From: Spirochaetaceae bacterium
GTDB lineage: Bacteria > Spirochaetota > Spirochaetia > Treponematales > Breznakiellaceae
Assembly: GCA_031257075.1 (NCBI GenBank)
Contig: JAIRPM010000141.1
Span: 1-11,170, forward strand
Length of the DNA: 11,170 nt
Reading direction: 5' to 3'
The notes under the pieces are model-generated. The model had not been told where the DNA came from. It saw only the letters and a list, made by a program, of their open reading frames with translations, and made no database searches. A program made the position numbers and the translations under genes. Shown here piece by piece: positions 1 through 6,760 of this stretch (the stretch's first letter is position 1; every line of letters starts with the position of its first letter).

Positions 1-1
1 A

Positions 2-118
2 TTTACCGATGAGGAATTGTTTGAATTCTTTGAATTTACCCAAGTGCCTGTCGAACTTGTCCCGATAACGCTCGATTATTTTAAGGGCGTTGTAAAAGAA
101 TTGTGCCGCAAAGGTTAA
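2..118 (+). CDS. 3' end of an unidentified gene (left-truncated by the window)
   Basis: The frame is open from the window edge to a TAA at 116-118 and gives 38 C-terminal residues, acidic and aromatic at first (FTDEELFEFFEFTQ) and ending LDYFKGVVKELCRKG. I do not recognise the family, and no function is proposed. The stop lies 12 bp before the radical SAM start at 131, which suggests co-transcription with that gene. The last 48 bp (71-118) recur exactly at 1891-1938, so this 3' end has been duplicated. Reading as coding is supported by the open frame, the close spacing to a well-formed downstream gene and the plausible composition; the short length limits confidence. Confidence 0.6.
   Translation, partial: FTDEELFEFFEFTQVPVELVPITLDYFKGVVKELCRKG
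71..118 (+). repeat. 48-bp direct repeat, left copy (gene 3' end)
   Basis: These 48 bases, running from the codons LDYFKG to the TAA stop of the first gene, are identical to 1891-1938. Upstream the match continues imperfectly: 53-70 resembles 1872-1890 with a few substitutions and one indel. Immediately downstream it stops, with AG here and TG in the other copy. The two copies bracket the radical SAM gene and the cyclase remnant. Confidence 0.9.
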
Positions 119-130
119 AGAGGAATCATC

Positions 131-1186
131 ATGGAAAATCAGATTGAACTTGCGGACTATCTTAACCGGGCGCAGGCCGCGCTGGGGCGGCAGTTTTTTC
201 GTATGGCGCGGAGAAATATCCGCGAGATAATTTTTATTGGACGTTTTATGCGCCGCCTGCGGCGGTCGGCGCGTTTACGGCGGGAGGCCGCCGGACGCGG
301 GGATGCCGCGCCGTTGTTCCTTATTGCCAGCATAACCGCGCAATGCAATCTCCGGTGTGCCGGCTGTTATCACCATGCTTTGCGCGGCGCGGCCGAACGG
401 GAACGGCCGGCGCTCGATGCGGCGGCATGGGGGCGGATTTTTGACGAAGCCGCCGCGCTGGGTGTGGGCGCCATTTTGCTTGCGGGCGGGGAGCCGCTGC
501 TCAGGACAGATGTACTCCGCGCGGCGGCGGCGCGCCGGGAGATGCTTTTTCCGGTTTTTAGCAACGGAACCCTCATTGACAGCGCGTTTTTGGATTTTTT
601 TGACATGTGCCGCAATATACCGCCCGTTTTGAGCATCGAAGGCGGCGAAGCCTTTACCGACAGCCGCCGGGGAAAAGGCATTCATACCCAGGTTTTTGCC
701 GCGATGGCGGCGCTCAAAAAACGCCGTATTCTTTTTGGCGTTTCGGTTACCGTAACCCACGCCAACACCGGGACTGTTATGACACAGCAATTCATCGGCG
801 AAATTACGGCGGCAGGCGCGCGGGCGGTGGTGTTTGTCGAATATATCCCGGCGGACAACGGGGAACAGGCAATGACCTTAGCGGAACGGGACTCGCTTGC
901 CGGGCGGATAGCCGGATTGCGCAAACAAAACCCGGCTATACTCATCCTGCTTTTTCCCGGAGACGAGGCGGAAAGCGGCGGCTGTCTTGCGGCCGGCCGT
1001 GGTTTTTTCCACATCAGCGCGGCAGGGGACGCTGAACCATGCCCCTTCGCGCCCCAATCCGACACGAACCTTCGCGAAATTCCACTCTCAAAAGCCCTTT
1101 CTTCCCCGCTCTTTACCTCGCTTCGGGAAAACGGCGCACTCAATAGCCTCTCCGGCGCTCCTTGCCGTCTCTTGGGTGCAAAATGA
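131..1186 (+). CDS. radical SAM protein with partial SPASM-like C-terminus
   Basis: A 351-residue radical SAM enzyme. The cluster-binding CxxxCxxC is C72-C76-C79 (QCNLRCAGCY); the SAM-binding GGEP is at 119-122 and an SIEG strand motif at 168-171. Residues 24-56 are unusually arginine-rich. The C-terminal third has C284, C304 (AEPCPF) and C345, followed by NLRE. This resembles the auxiliary-cluster region of SPASM-type peptide-modifying or cofactor-maturing enzymes but is too poor in cysteine for a full set. The substrate is unknown. The start is supported by AGAGGAA at 119-125. The gene is visibly richer in G+C than serA, alaA or flaA. After the TGA at 1184-1186 the frame reads EVQPER before two stops, so the end may be a recent in-frame truncation. 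The gene converges on the cyclase remnant and lies between 48-bp direct repeats. Confidence 0.85.
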   Translation: MENQIELADYLNRAQAALGRQFFRMARRNIREIIFIGRFMRRLRRSARLRREAAGRGDAAPLFLIASITAQCNLRCAGCYHHALRGAAERERPALDAAAWGRIFDEAAALGVGAILLAGGEPLLRTDVLRAAAARREMLFPVFSNGTLIDSAFLDFFDMCRNIPPVLSIEGGEAFTDSRRGKGIHTQVFAAMAALKKRRILFGVSVTVTHANTGTVMTQQFIGEITAAGARAVVFVEYIPADNGEQAMTLAERDSLAGRIAGLRKQNPAILILLFPGDEAESGGCLAAGRGFFHISAAGDAEPCPFAPQSDTNLREIPLSKALSSPLFTSLRENGALNSLSGAPCRLLGAK

Positions 1187-1241
1187 GAAGTTCAACCTGA
1201 AAGATGATAGGGACAGGCGGCACCGGCCGGCCGCTATGTTT

Positions 1242-1890
1242 TTATGTGTTGGCCGCCGCGACCGGCACAAGGGAGTATTTTTTTTCTTCTTCGTCTAAAT
1301 TGAGATTGCTTAAGTCCGGTGTAGGAATATTTAAAAGTTTGCGTAATTGCGCTAGAGTTTGCGGCCCTTCACGGCCTATACATAAGCGCGTAAGGGCGGG
1401 GCTATTAAAGGGCATTGCGTCAAGAAGTTTTAGAATACGGTCTGTTTCCGCCGTGTCTTTTACATTTACAACGGCAAAAATACGTTCTTTTTTTCCCGCT
1501 TCCGTTACGCTTGGCATTTCTTCCGTAATAAAATAGTCCTTTACAAAATTCCATGTATTGCCGCTTATCAGAATTTCGCCGCCAAAGGGTTTGTTGAATG
1601 TTTCCGTGCGGTCGGCAAAACCGACAGGCCGGCCTATCACCGTGTATACAATGCGTTCGGCGCTGCCTATTTGCCCGGCCAGAACCGTGCCGGTGTTAAG
1701 GCCGCAGCCTATTTTTATCTTTGGTTCTTTGTCTCCGCCGCTCCGATTCGCGTTAAAATTGAAAAGACATGCCCTCATCATCAAGGCGCAAGATACGCCA
1801 TTCAGCGCGTCCTGCGCCGGACTACCCATTGTTTCTACAGCCCCCCAATGCGCCATCACTGCATTGCCTATGAACTTATCCACGATACCG
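1242..1890 (-). pseudogene. 5'-truncated class III nucleotide cyclase remnant
   Basis: The minus strand encodes the C-terminal half of a class III adenylate/guanylate cyclase domain from GIVDKFIG onward (1889 down to 1866), then IGCGLNTGTVLAGQIGS and YTVIG, the family signature blocks. The N-terminal half with the first metal-binding Asp is absent: upstream of GIVD the frame reads two serines and then TAA at 1896-1898. The sequence there is no longer cyclase but the 48-bp repeat. Three signature positions are changed. The second metal-binding Asp of FIGD is Asn (AAT, 1863-1865). In the usual GDxVNxAxR, the base-specifying Asp is Arg (1629-1631) and the transition-state Asn is Gly (1620-1622); the Arg is kept. 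About 70 residues follow the catalytic domain and end NLDEEEKKYS plus nine more. With no start, ribosome site or promoter seen, I call it a degraded remnant. A GTG at 1881-1883 is the internal Val of GIVD, not a convincing start. Confidence 0.8.
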
Positions 1891-1938
1891 CTCGATTATT
1901 TTAAGGGCGTTGTAAAAGAATTGTGCCGCAAAGGTTAA
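1891..1938 (+). repeat. 48-bp direct repeat, right copy (displaced gene 3' end)
   Basis: Exact copy of 71-118, including the TAA stop of that gene. Here it has no upstream gene body: to the left it joins the inverted cyclase remnant at about 1890. To the right, 1939-2031 is a 93-bp stretch in which I see no gene or clear signal. Confidence 0.9.
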
Positions 1939-2031
1939 TGCAGGCTGCAAATTTTAGGACTGTTAAAAACAGGTAAGGGGCGGCTTATTGCCTTTGGAAC
2001 AATAAACGTTAGATTACTGTTTAACTAGCGC

Positions 2032-2577
2032 TTATATCTGCGTATAGTATGATTGTCCGGCACAATTGCGGCAGACGGTCTTGCCGTTTTGTTCAATATG
2101 CCGGCAGTCGGTTACAATTTCGCCGCAAAGAGCGCAGGTTGCTTTTTGGACAGGTTTGCCCGGCAAATCAAAGGGCGATATCTCTACAGCAACGTGCTCT
2201 ACCTTAAAAAGTTCGTCATCGGTCAAAGCCGCAAAATATGCGCGCATATCCGCGCCGGCGGGCGGATTTATCCAAAATTTGCTTGAAACGCGCACTGCTT
2301 TACCGTTTGCTCTATCGACAAATGTTGCCGCGGATTTTCCATAATCTTTGTGTTTGAGCCTGCGCCTGCCCAGTTTGCAGTGTGTTACCGAACTTACCGC
2401 ATCGGCAAGGCAACGGTCTGTTTCGATATAGGTGATAAGGTCGCGGTATGATTCCGGCTTCTCAATGCCCAGCGCCGCAAGCCCAAGGCGTGCAAGCCGC
2501 ACTCCCAAAATTTGCCCGGCACACAGATGCCCATGCTGCGCCACCGCGTTTTCCAAATCTTCGTCAAATGATTTCAT
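2032..2577 (-). CDS. FmdE-family protein with C-terminal zinc ribbon
   Basis: A 181-residue protein of the FmdE family, named for a protein of the molybdenum formylmethanofuran dehydrogenase operon but widespread in bacteria that lack that enzyme. The signature HGHLCAGQILGVRLA gives putative metal ligands H15, H17 and C19. The second conserved block has ETDRCLADA with C56 and VTHCKLGRRRL with C67, where many relatives have TGC instead of THC. Residues 148-172 form a zinc-ribbon-like pair, CALC and CRNC. The ATG (2575-2577) overlaps the serA stop by 4 bp (ATGA), so translation is probably coupled to serA. The biochemical role of bacterial FmdE proteins is not settled. A link to serine or one-carbon metabolism is inference from the overlap only. 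The family call is firm, the function is not. Confidence 0.85.
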   Translation of the reverse strand: MKSFDEDLENAVAQHGHLCAGQILGVRLARLGLAALGIEKPESYRDLITYIETDRCLADAVSSVTHCKLGRRRLKHKDYGKSAATFVDRANGKAVRVSSKFWINPPAGADMRAYFAALTDDELFKVEHVAVEISPFDLPGKPVQKATCALCGEIVTDCRHIEQNGKTVCRNCAGQSYYTQI

Positions 2578-3791
2578 CTATCCTCCGGTAAAACCCGCTC
2601 CGTCTGCGATTCGGCGGATTCAATGGTACGCACCCGGATAATACCGTTAATTTGACGCAGTTCATTAAGCGCCGGTTCCGGCACTTTTTCTTCGGTATCA
2701 ATGATATTGTATGCATAATCCCCATAGTGATGATTTACAAGCCCGGTTATGTTGATACCATTGCCGGCAATGAGCGTGGTCATTTGGCCGACCATGTTGG
2801 GAATGTTGCGGTTTGCTACCAGCAGCCGGTGCCGGCGTTGATTGGCAAGGCTGCAGCGCGGGTAGTTTACTGAATTTTTAATAGCGCCGGTCTCAAGAAA
2901 ATCCATGATTTGCCTCACCGCCATAACCGCGCAGTTTATTTCCGCTTCCGGCGTACTTGCGCCCAGGTGCGGCGTACAAATTACCTTGGGATGCGCGAGC
3001 AGTTCCGGCGTAGGAAAATCGGTAAGATAAAGGGCAAGATGGCCAGAATCAAGAGCGGCAATAATATCTGTTTCCTGCGCAAGGCCGCCCCGCGCAAGAT
3101 TGATAAGCCGCGCCCCTTTTTTCATCCGGCGGATTTTCTCCGCGCCAAAAAGCCCTCTGGTCGATTCGCTGTAGGGGATGTGAATTGTAACATAATCCGA
3201 TTCGGCAAGCAAACTTTCCAAACTTTCCGCTTTTTTAACATTGCGTGAAAGTTTCCATGCGGCATCCACAGAAATATAGGGGTCAAATCCGGTTACGTTC
3301 ATACCGAGTGCCTGCGCATCATTGGCAACCATAACACCGATGGCTCCCAAACCCACCACACCAAGCGTTTTCCCGGTAAGTTCCGGCCCGGCATAGCCGG
3401 CTTTGTTGTTTTCGATGAGAGCGTTCAGACTGTCTGGGAGACACGCGCTGCCCGTCAGTGTTTTTGCCCATTGTACCGATTCAATAATTTTTCGCGATGC
3501 TAAAAAGAGAGCGGCAAGAGCCATCTCTTTGACCGCATTGGCATTGGCACCGGGCGTGTTAAAGACAACTATGCCCTGTTCACTGCACATTTCAACCGGA
3601 ATGTTGTTAACGCCCGCGCCCGCCCGCGCTACCGCTAGCGTAGACGGTGAAAAGCGGTAGTCAAAGAGACTGGCGCTCCGTATCAGTATGGCATCAGGGT
3701 CGCGCACATCAGGCCCGGCCAAATAGCGTTCACCGGGAAAAAGAGCCAAACCTTCGGCGGCAATATTGTTCATCGTCAGAATTTTAAACAT
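2574..3791 (-). CDS. serA: D-3-phosphoglycerate dehydrogenase, short form with ACT domain
   Basis: NAD-dependent oxidation of 3-phosphoglycerate to 3-phosphohydroxypyruvate, the first step of serine synthesis, in the cytoplasm. The 405-residue protein matches the compact clostridial/treponemal type. It has RAGAGVNNIP (56-65), FNTPGANANAV (77-87), a Rossmann GLGAIG at 147-152 with D170 in GFDPY, NLARGG with R234, TDFPTPELL in the usual place of the longer catalytic-Glu loop (E263 is the likely acid), and PHLGAST with H275. Residues from about 322 form an ACT regulatory domain (MVGQMTTLIAGNGINITG), suggesting serine or other amino-acid feedback. The start MFKILTMNNI aligns with the family, yet no Shine-Dalgarno precedes it: the ATG sits 8 bases after a -10-like TATACT, so the mRNA may be leaderless. 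It overlaps the FmdE gene and diverges from alaA. Confidence 0.93.
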   Translation of the reverse strand: MFKILTMNNIAAEGLALFPGERYLAGPDVRDPDAILIRSASLFDYRFSPSTLAVARAGAGVNNIPVEMCSEQGIVVFNTPGANANAVKEMALAALFLASRKIIESVQWAKTLTGSACLPDSLNALIENNKAGYAGPELTGKTLGVVGLGAIGVMVANDAQALGMNVTGFDPYISVDAAWKLSRNVKKAESLESLLAESDYVTIHIPYSESTRGLFGAEKIRRMKKGARLINLARGGLAQETDIIAALDSGHLALYLTDFPTPELLAHPKVICTPHLGASTPEAEINCAVMAVRQIMDFLETGAIKNSVNYPRCSLANQRRHRLLVANRNIPNMVGQMTTLIAGNGINITGLVNHHYGDYAYNIIDTEEKVPEPALNELRQINGIIRVRTIESAESQTERVLPEDR

Positions 3792-3799
3792 ATTGGCAG

Positions 3800-3829
3800 A
3801 GTATAAGCCCCAAAAGCCTACTCTTACAA
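3800..3829 (-). promoter_or_regulatory. candidate serA promoter giving a near-leaderless mRNA
   Basis: On the minus strand a -35-like TTGTAA (3824-3829) and a -10-like TATACT (3800-3805) are 18 bp apart. The -10 box ends 8 bases before the serA ATG, so a normal start point would leave at most one or two untranslated bases. This matches the lack of any ribosome-binding site. The intergenic space to alaA is only about 60 bp. Confidence 0.45.
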
Positions 3830-3859
3830 GGTAATGATTTTTGTACTATTATGGCGGTA

Positions 3860-5077
3860 ATGAGATTATTTGACAAGTCAAAGAAACTCGACAATGTTTG
3901 CTATGAAATACGCGGCCCGGTACATGAAGCGGCAAAACGGCTCGAAGCGGAAGGCTGCAATATCCTCAAACTAAACATCGGTAGCCCGGCCGCATTCGGT
4001 TTTTACGCCCCTGATGAAATCATCCACGACATCATTTTTAATATGAAGGAAGCGCAGGGGTATGGCGATTCGCAAGGCCTGTTTGCGGCGCGCAAGGCTA
4101 TTATGCACGATTTTCAGAACAAAGGCATCATGGATGTACAAATAGAAGACATCTATACAGGTAACGGCGTGAGCGAACTTATTATGATAGCAATGCAAGG
4201 ATTGCTGGATTCAGGCGACGAGGTACTGGTTCCTATGCCGGATTATCCGTTATGGACAGCTGCCGTTACCCTTGCGGGCGGGACAGCCGTACATTACCGG
4301 TGCGATGAAGAATCTGACTGGGCGCCGGACATCGGCGACCTTAAGGCAAAAATAACAAGCGCCTCAAAAGCGATAGTCATAATTAATCCGAACAATCCTA
4401 CCGGCGCGGTTTATCCCAAAGAAATTATCGAAAGCATAGTCAAAATTGCCGCTGAACACGAACTTATTGTTTTTGCTGATGAAATATACGACCGCATTGT
4501 TTATGATGATGCCGTTCATACCCCTGCGGCAAACCAAAACCCGGATATTCTTACCGTATCGTTCAACGGCCTTTCCAAAGCGTACCGCGCCGCAGGGTTC
4601 CGCTCAGGATGGATGGTGCTTTCCGGCAATAAGAAAATAGCGGCGGGCTACCGCGAAGGGCTTACCATGCTGGCTAATATGCGCCTTTGCGCCAATGTTC
4701 CCGCGCAATTTGGCATACAGACGGCGCTTGGCGGTTATCAAAGTATACGCGATTTTATCCTTCCGGGAGGCCGGCTGAGGGAACAGCGCGATTGCGCGGA
4801 TAGTTTTTTGAATGCGATACCCGGTATTTCGGTCAAAAAAGCAAAAGGGGCGCTCTATTGTTTCCCCAAAATCGACACTAAGCGTTTTAACATAAGCAGT
4901 GATGAACGCTTTGTACTTGACCTTTTGGCAGACAAGCATATACTCTTGGTGCATGGACGAGGATTTAATTGGCCTGAGCCTGACCATTTTCGCGTTGTCT
5001 TTTTGCCGGACAAAGAAACGCTTGGCGAGGCGCTTAAATCTATGGCGCATTTTTTGGAAAATTACCGGCAAAGTTAA
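3860..5077 (+). CDS. alaA: alanine aminotransferase, AlaA type (PLP-dependent, fold type I)
   Basis: Transfers the amino group between glutamate and pyruvate to make alanine; cytoplasmic. The protein matches E. coli AlaA along its length: NVCYEIRGPV near the N-terminus, KLNIGSP (37-43), IYTGNGVSELI (98-108), PMPDYPLWTAAV (125-136), INPNNPTGAVY (175-185, N179), FADEIYD (D207, Y210), NGLSK with the PLP Schiff-base lysine K240, RLCANVPAQ, and R378 in HFRVV for the substrate carboxylate. Starting at 3860 gives 405 residues and puts the lysine and arginine at the numbers I recall for E. coli, so I prefer it to the in-frame ATG at 3851. Neither start has a good Shine-Dalgarno. A closely related aminotransferase specificity cannot be excluded. 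The gene diverges from serA, so the two amino-acid genes share a short control region. Confidence 0.92.
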   Translation: MRLFDKSKKLDNVCYEIRGPVHEAAKRLEAEGCNILKLNIGSPAAFGFYAPDEIIHDIIFNMKEAQGYGDSQGLFAARKAIMHDFQNKGIMDVQIEDIYTGNGVSELIMIAMQGLLDSGDEVLVPMPDYPLWTAAVTLAGGTAVHYRCDEESDWAPDIGDLKAKITSASKAIVIINPNNPTGAVYPKEIIESIVKIAAEHELIVFADEIYDRIVYDDAVHTPAANQNPDILTVSFNGLSKAYRAAGFRSGWMVLSGNKKIAAGYREGLTMLANMRLCANVPAQFGIQTALGGYQSIRDFILPGGRLREQRDCADSFLNAIPGISVKKAKGALYCFPKIDTKRFNISSDERFVLDLLADKHILLVHGRGFNWPEPDHFRVVFLPDKETLGEALKSMAHFLENYRQS

Positions 5078-5115
5078 AGAAAAAATATGCCGATATTGAA
5101 AAGAGTAGGGGAATC

Positions 5116-5123
5116 GGGGGGGG
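5116..5123 (+). repeat. poly-G tract (8 G) abutting the flaA -35 box
   Basis: Eight consecutive G residues end exactly where the TTTACA -35 element begins (5124). Homopolymeric G tracts upstream of treponemal tpr genes are known to change length and alter transcription. Here the same effect on flaA is inference. Confidence 0.7.
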
Positions 5124-5153
5124 TTTACAAAATCCTAAACTATTCACTATAAT
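5124..5153 (+). promoter_or_regulatory. sigma70-type promoter of the flaA pair
   Basis: A -35 TTTACA (5124-5129) and a consensus -10 TATAAT (5148-5153) are separated by 18 bp. Transcription would start near 5160, leaving a leader of about 40 bases with a strong AAGAGGAGAT ribosome site at 5188-5196. I see no sigma28-like motif nearby. There is no other promoter between the two flaA genes, so this one probably serves both. Confidence 0.75.
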
Positions 5154-5201
5154 GAACGTGTTGAATACTCTTTCATTTAAGTTCATAAAGAGGAGATAAG
5201 T

Positions 5202-6014
5202 ATGAAGCTTGGCAAAAAGATAGTCCTTTGGAGGACTAGGGCCGCTTGCCTGATATTAGCAAGCATCGCGGTTTTTCCTGCCTTCAGTGATGACAGAACG
5301 GAAGAATTAACATCCATTGTCATCGACACACTCAATGGGGCGTACACTGTAGATGGTGTTGAGTACACCTATACATGGAAAGTAGACGGCAGCCGGTGGA
5401 AAACCTCAACGGCTGACCAGAAATTTCCGATTATTGCGCCAGTGCAGACAGGGCCTCTCGCGTTGACACGACAGAATGCCGAACAAAAAAGTATCGGCAT
5501 TCAGGGAAGTTTTGACCGTCATGGTTACAACTGGATAGACATCTACCCGACCGCAGCGGGCGGAGATGGGTCGCCAGCAGAGATTCCGCTTCGCGGACGG
5601 ACGCGGTTTATTGACGTTTGGGTCTGGGGCTCGAATCTCAACTACGATTTAGAGGCCTATGTGCGCGACAACCGCGGCGTTATTCACGCTATTCCGGTTG
5701 GTAATTTGCATTACATAGGCTGGCGGAATTTGCGGGCGCATGTACCAACATCAATACCGATGGTGGCTAACATTATCCCCCGTTCTACCCATGCATCTAC
5801 TTTTGTTAAGTTTAGAGTCTGGACAGACCCGCGGGAGCGCACTTACATTGATGTTCAGCGAGATGCTAAGGGGCAAGTAACAAAAATTGTACCTTTCTAC
5901 CTCTACCTTTCCAATGTAAAGGTGCTAACGGATGTTTACGAAACAGTTTATGATGGCGATGAACTGTCTTACCCCGAGAATACTCAAAAACTCTGGGGCA
6001 GCGGGAATAATTAA
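5202..6014 (+). CDS. flaA: flagellar filament outer layer protein FlaA, first paralogue
   Basis: A 270-residue FlaA-family protein. FlaA is exported and forms the sheath around the FlaB core of spirochaete periplasmic flagella, affecting filament stiffness and shape. A signal peptide covers residues 1 to about 29 (basic KLGKKIVLWRTR, then a hydrophobic core), with likely cleavage after AFS. The mature part shows the family pattern: WIDIYPT, then IDVWVWGSNLNYDLEAYVRD, then NLHYIGWRNLRAHVP, and FYLYLSNVKVLTDVY near the end, a fold often compared to carbohydrate-binding beta-sandwiches. The start follows AAGAGGAGAT at 5188-5196. A second paralogue begins 12 bp downstream, an arrangement like the adjacent flaA genes of other treponemes. 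Which named FlaA (1, 2 or other) it corresponds to cannot be settled by eye. Confidence 0.88.
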   Translation: MKLGKKIVLWRTRAACLILASIAVFPAFSDDRTEELTSIVIDTLNGAYTVDGVEYTYTWKVDGSRWKTSTADQKFPIIAPVQTGPLALTRQNAEQKSIGIQGSFDRHGYNWIDIYPTAAGGDGSPAEIPLRGRTRFIDVWVWGSNLNYDLEAYVRDNRGVIHAIPVGNLHYIGWRNLRAHVPTSIPMVANIIPRSTHASTFVKFRVWTDPRERTYIDVQRDAKGQVTKIVPFYLYLSNVKVLTDVYETVYDGDELSYPENTQKLWGSGNN

Positions 6015-6026
6015 GGGGGCACTTTG

Positions 6027-6737
6027 ATGAAAAAAATCACAATTCCAGCAATACTTATTTTTTCGGGCGTGTTTGCCTTTGCGCAAGAGATAGGTCAGAC
6101 CGATGCCAATTTGCTTGATGGTGGGGCGCCCCAGCAGGCTCTAAAAGAAGTTTCTGTAGAACGCTTTGAAACCGAAGGTTTTTGGGGTTCGACTATTTCT
6201 TCCGACTATGGCTATAGCAGCAGCCGGCTTTTTGCCGGCGGGCCTTCCGACAAGGTGGCTTTACCCGACGATGCGGAGGCTCCAGATACGATGGTGCTTG
6301 GTACCCGTGTAGATTTCCTTCGACGCGGCTATACCAGTATCTTCATTACAGCGTCGCGGCCTATCCCTATAGAAGGCATTACCAAAACCATCTCGGTGTG
6401 GGTAGCAGGCCGTAATTACGAGCACACAATATATGTGATAATTCAAGATTTTTATGGCCGCAACTTTGAACTCTATATGGGCAAGTTGAATTTTCAAGGC
6501 TGGAAAAAACTTACCGCAACTGTGCCGCCGCAGCCGTACGACGCAAAAAATGGCGTAGTTCAGCAAAATTATCACTATTCCACTATGGGTGGTCTTCGTG
6601 TCGTTGGATTTAGAATCGCTACCGACGCTATGGATTCCTACGGTTCCTACTATGTTTACCTTGACGACCTCCGTGCCGTTACCGACCTCTATGCGGAAAA
6701 CAGCCGCGACCCGGACGATCCTCATGATGACTGGTAG
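6027..6737 (+). CDS. flaA: flagellar filament outer layer protein FlaA, second paralogue
   Basis: A 236-residue FlaA-family protein. The signal peptide is MKKITIPAILIFSGVFAFA, with cleavage likely before QEIGQ. The mature protein has FETEGFWGSTISSDYGYSSS (residues about 46-65), TKTISVWVAGRNYEHTIYVI, FELYMGKLNFQGWKKLTATV and YYVYLDDLRAVTDLY. These are the same strand order and WK/WR landmark as the first paralogue, but the sequences are clearly diverged, so this is an old duplication. The ATG at 6027 is preferred over the TTG codon just before it because AAGGGGG (6013-6019) is 7 bases upstream of it. The ribosome site overlaps the first gene's stop, so the pair is one transcript. The C-terminus is strongly acidic (DPDDPHDDW). 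A hairpin repeat with a T-rich tail follows. Confidence 0.88.
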   Translation: MKKITIPAILIFSGVFAFAQEIGQTDANLLDGGAPQQALKEVSVERFETEGFWGSTISSDYGYSSSRLFAGGPSDKVALPDDAEAPDTMVLGTRVDFLRRGYTSIFITASRPIPIEGITKTISVWVAGRNYEHTIYVIIQDFYGRNFELYMGKLNFQGWKKLTATVPPQPYDAKNGVVQQNYHYSTMGGLRVVGFRIATDAMDSYGSYYVYLDDLRAVTDLYAENSRDPDDPHDDW

Positions 6738-6760
6738 ATTGTAACCTTGTCTTAAAACAG

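Noticed and set aside
275..790. Long open frames on the strand opposite the radical SAM gene.
   Set aside because: High G+C lowers stop frequency; these have no recognisable motifs and the plus-strand gene has all radical SAM landmarks.
1558..1938. A plus-strand open frame ending in LDYFKGVVKELCRKG, as if a second complete copy of the first gene.
   Set aside because: Only the last 18 codons or so match; the rest is the antisense of the cyclase remnant.
2560..5100. The serA, FmdE and alaA cluster considered as a new metabolic system.
   Set aside because: serA and alaA are ordinary housekeeping enzymes; only the FmdE coupling is worth following and is listed separately.
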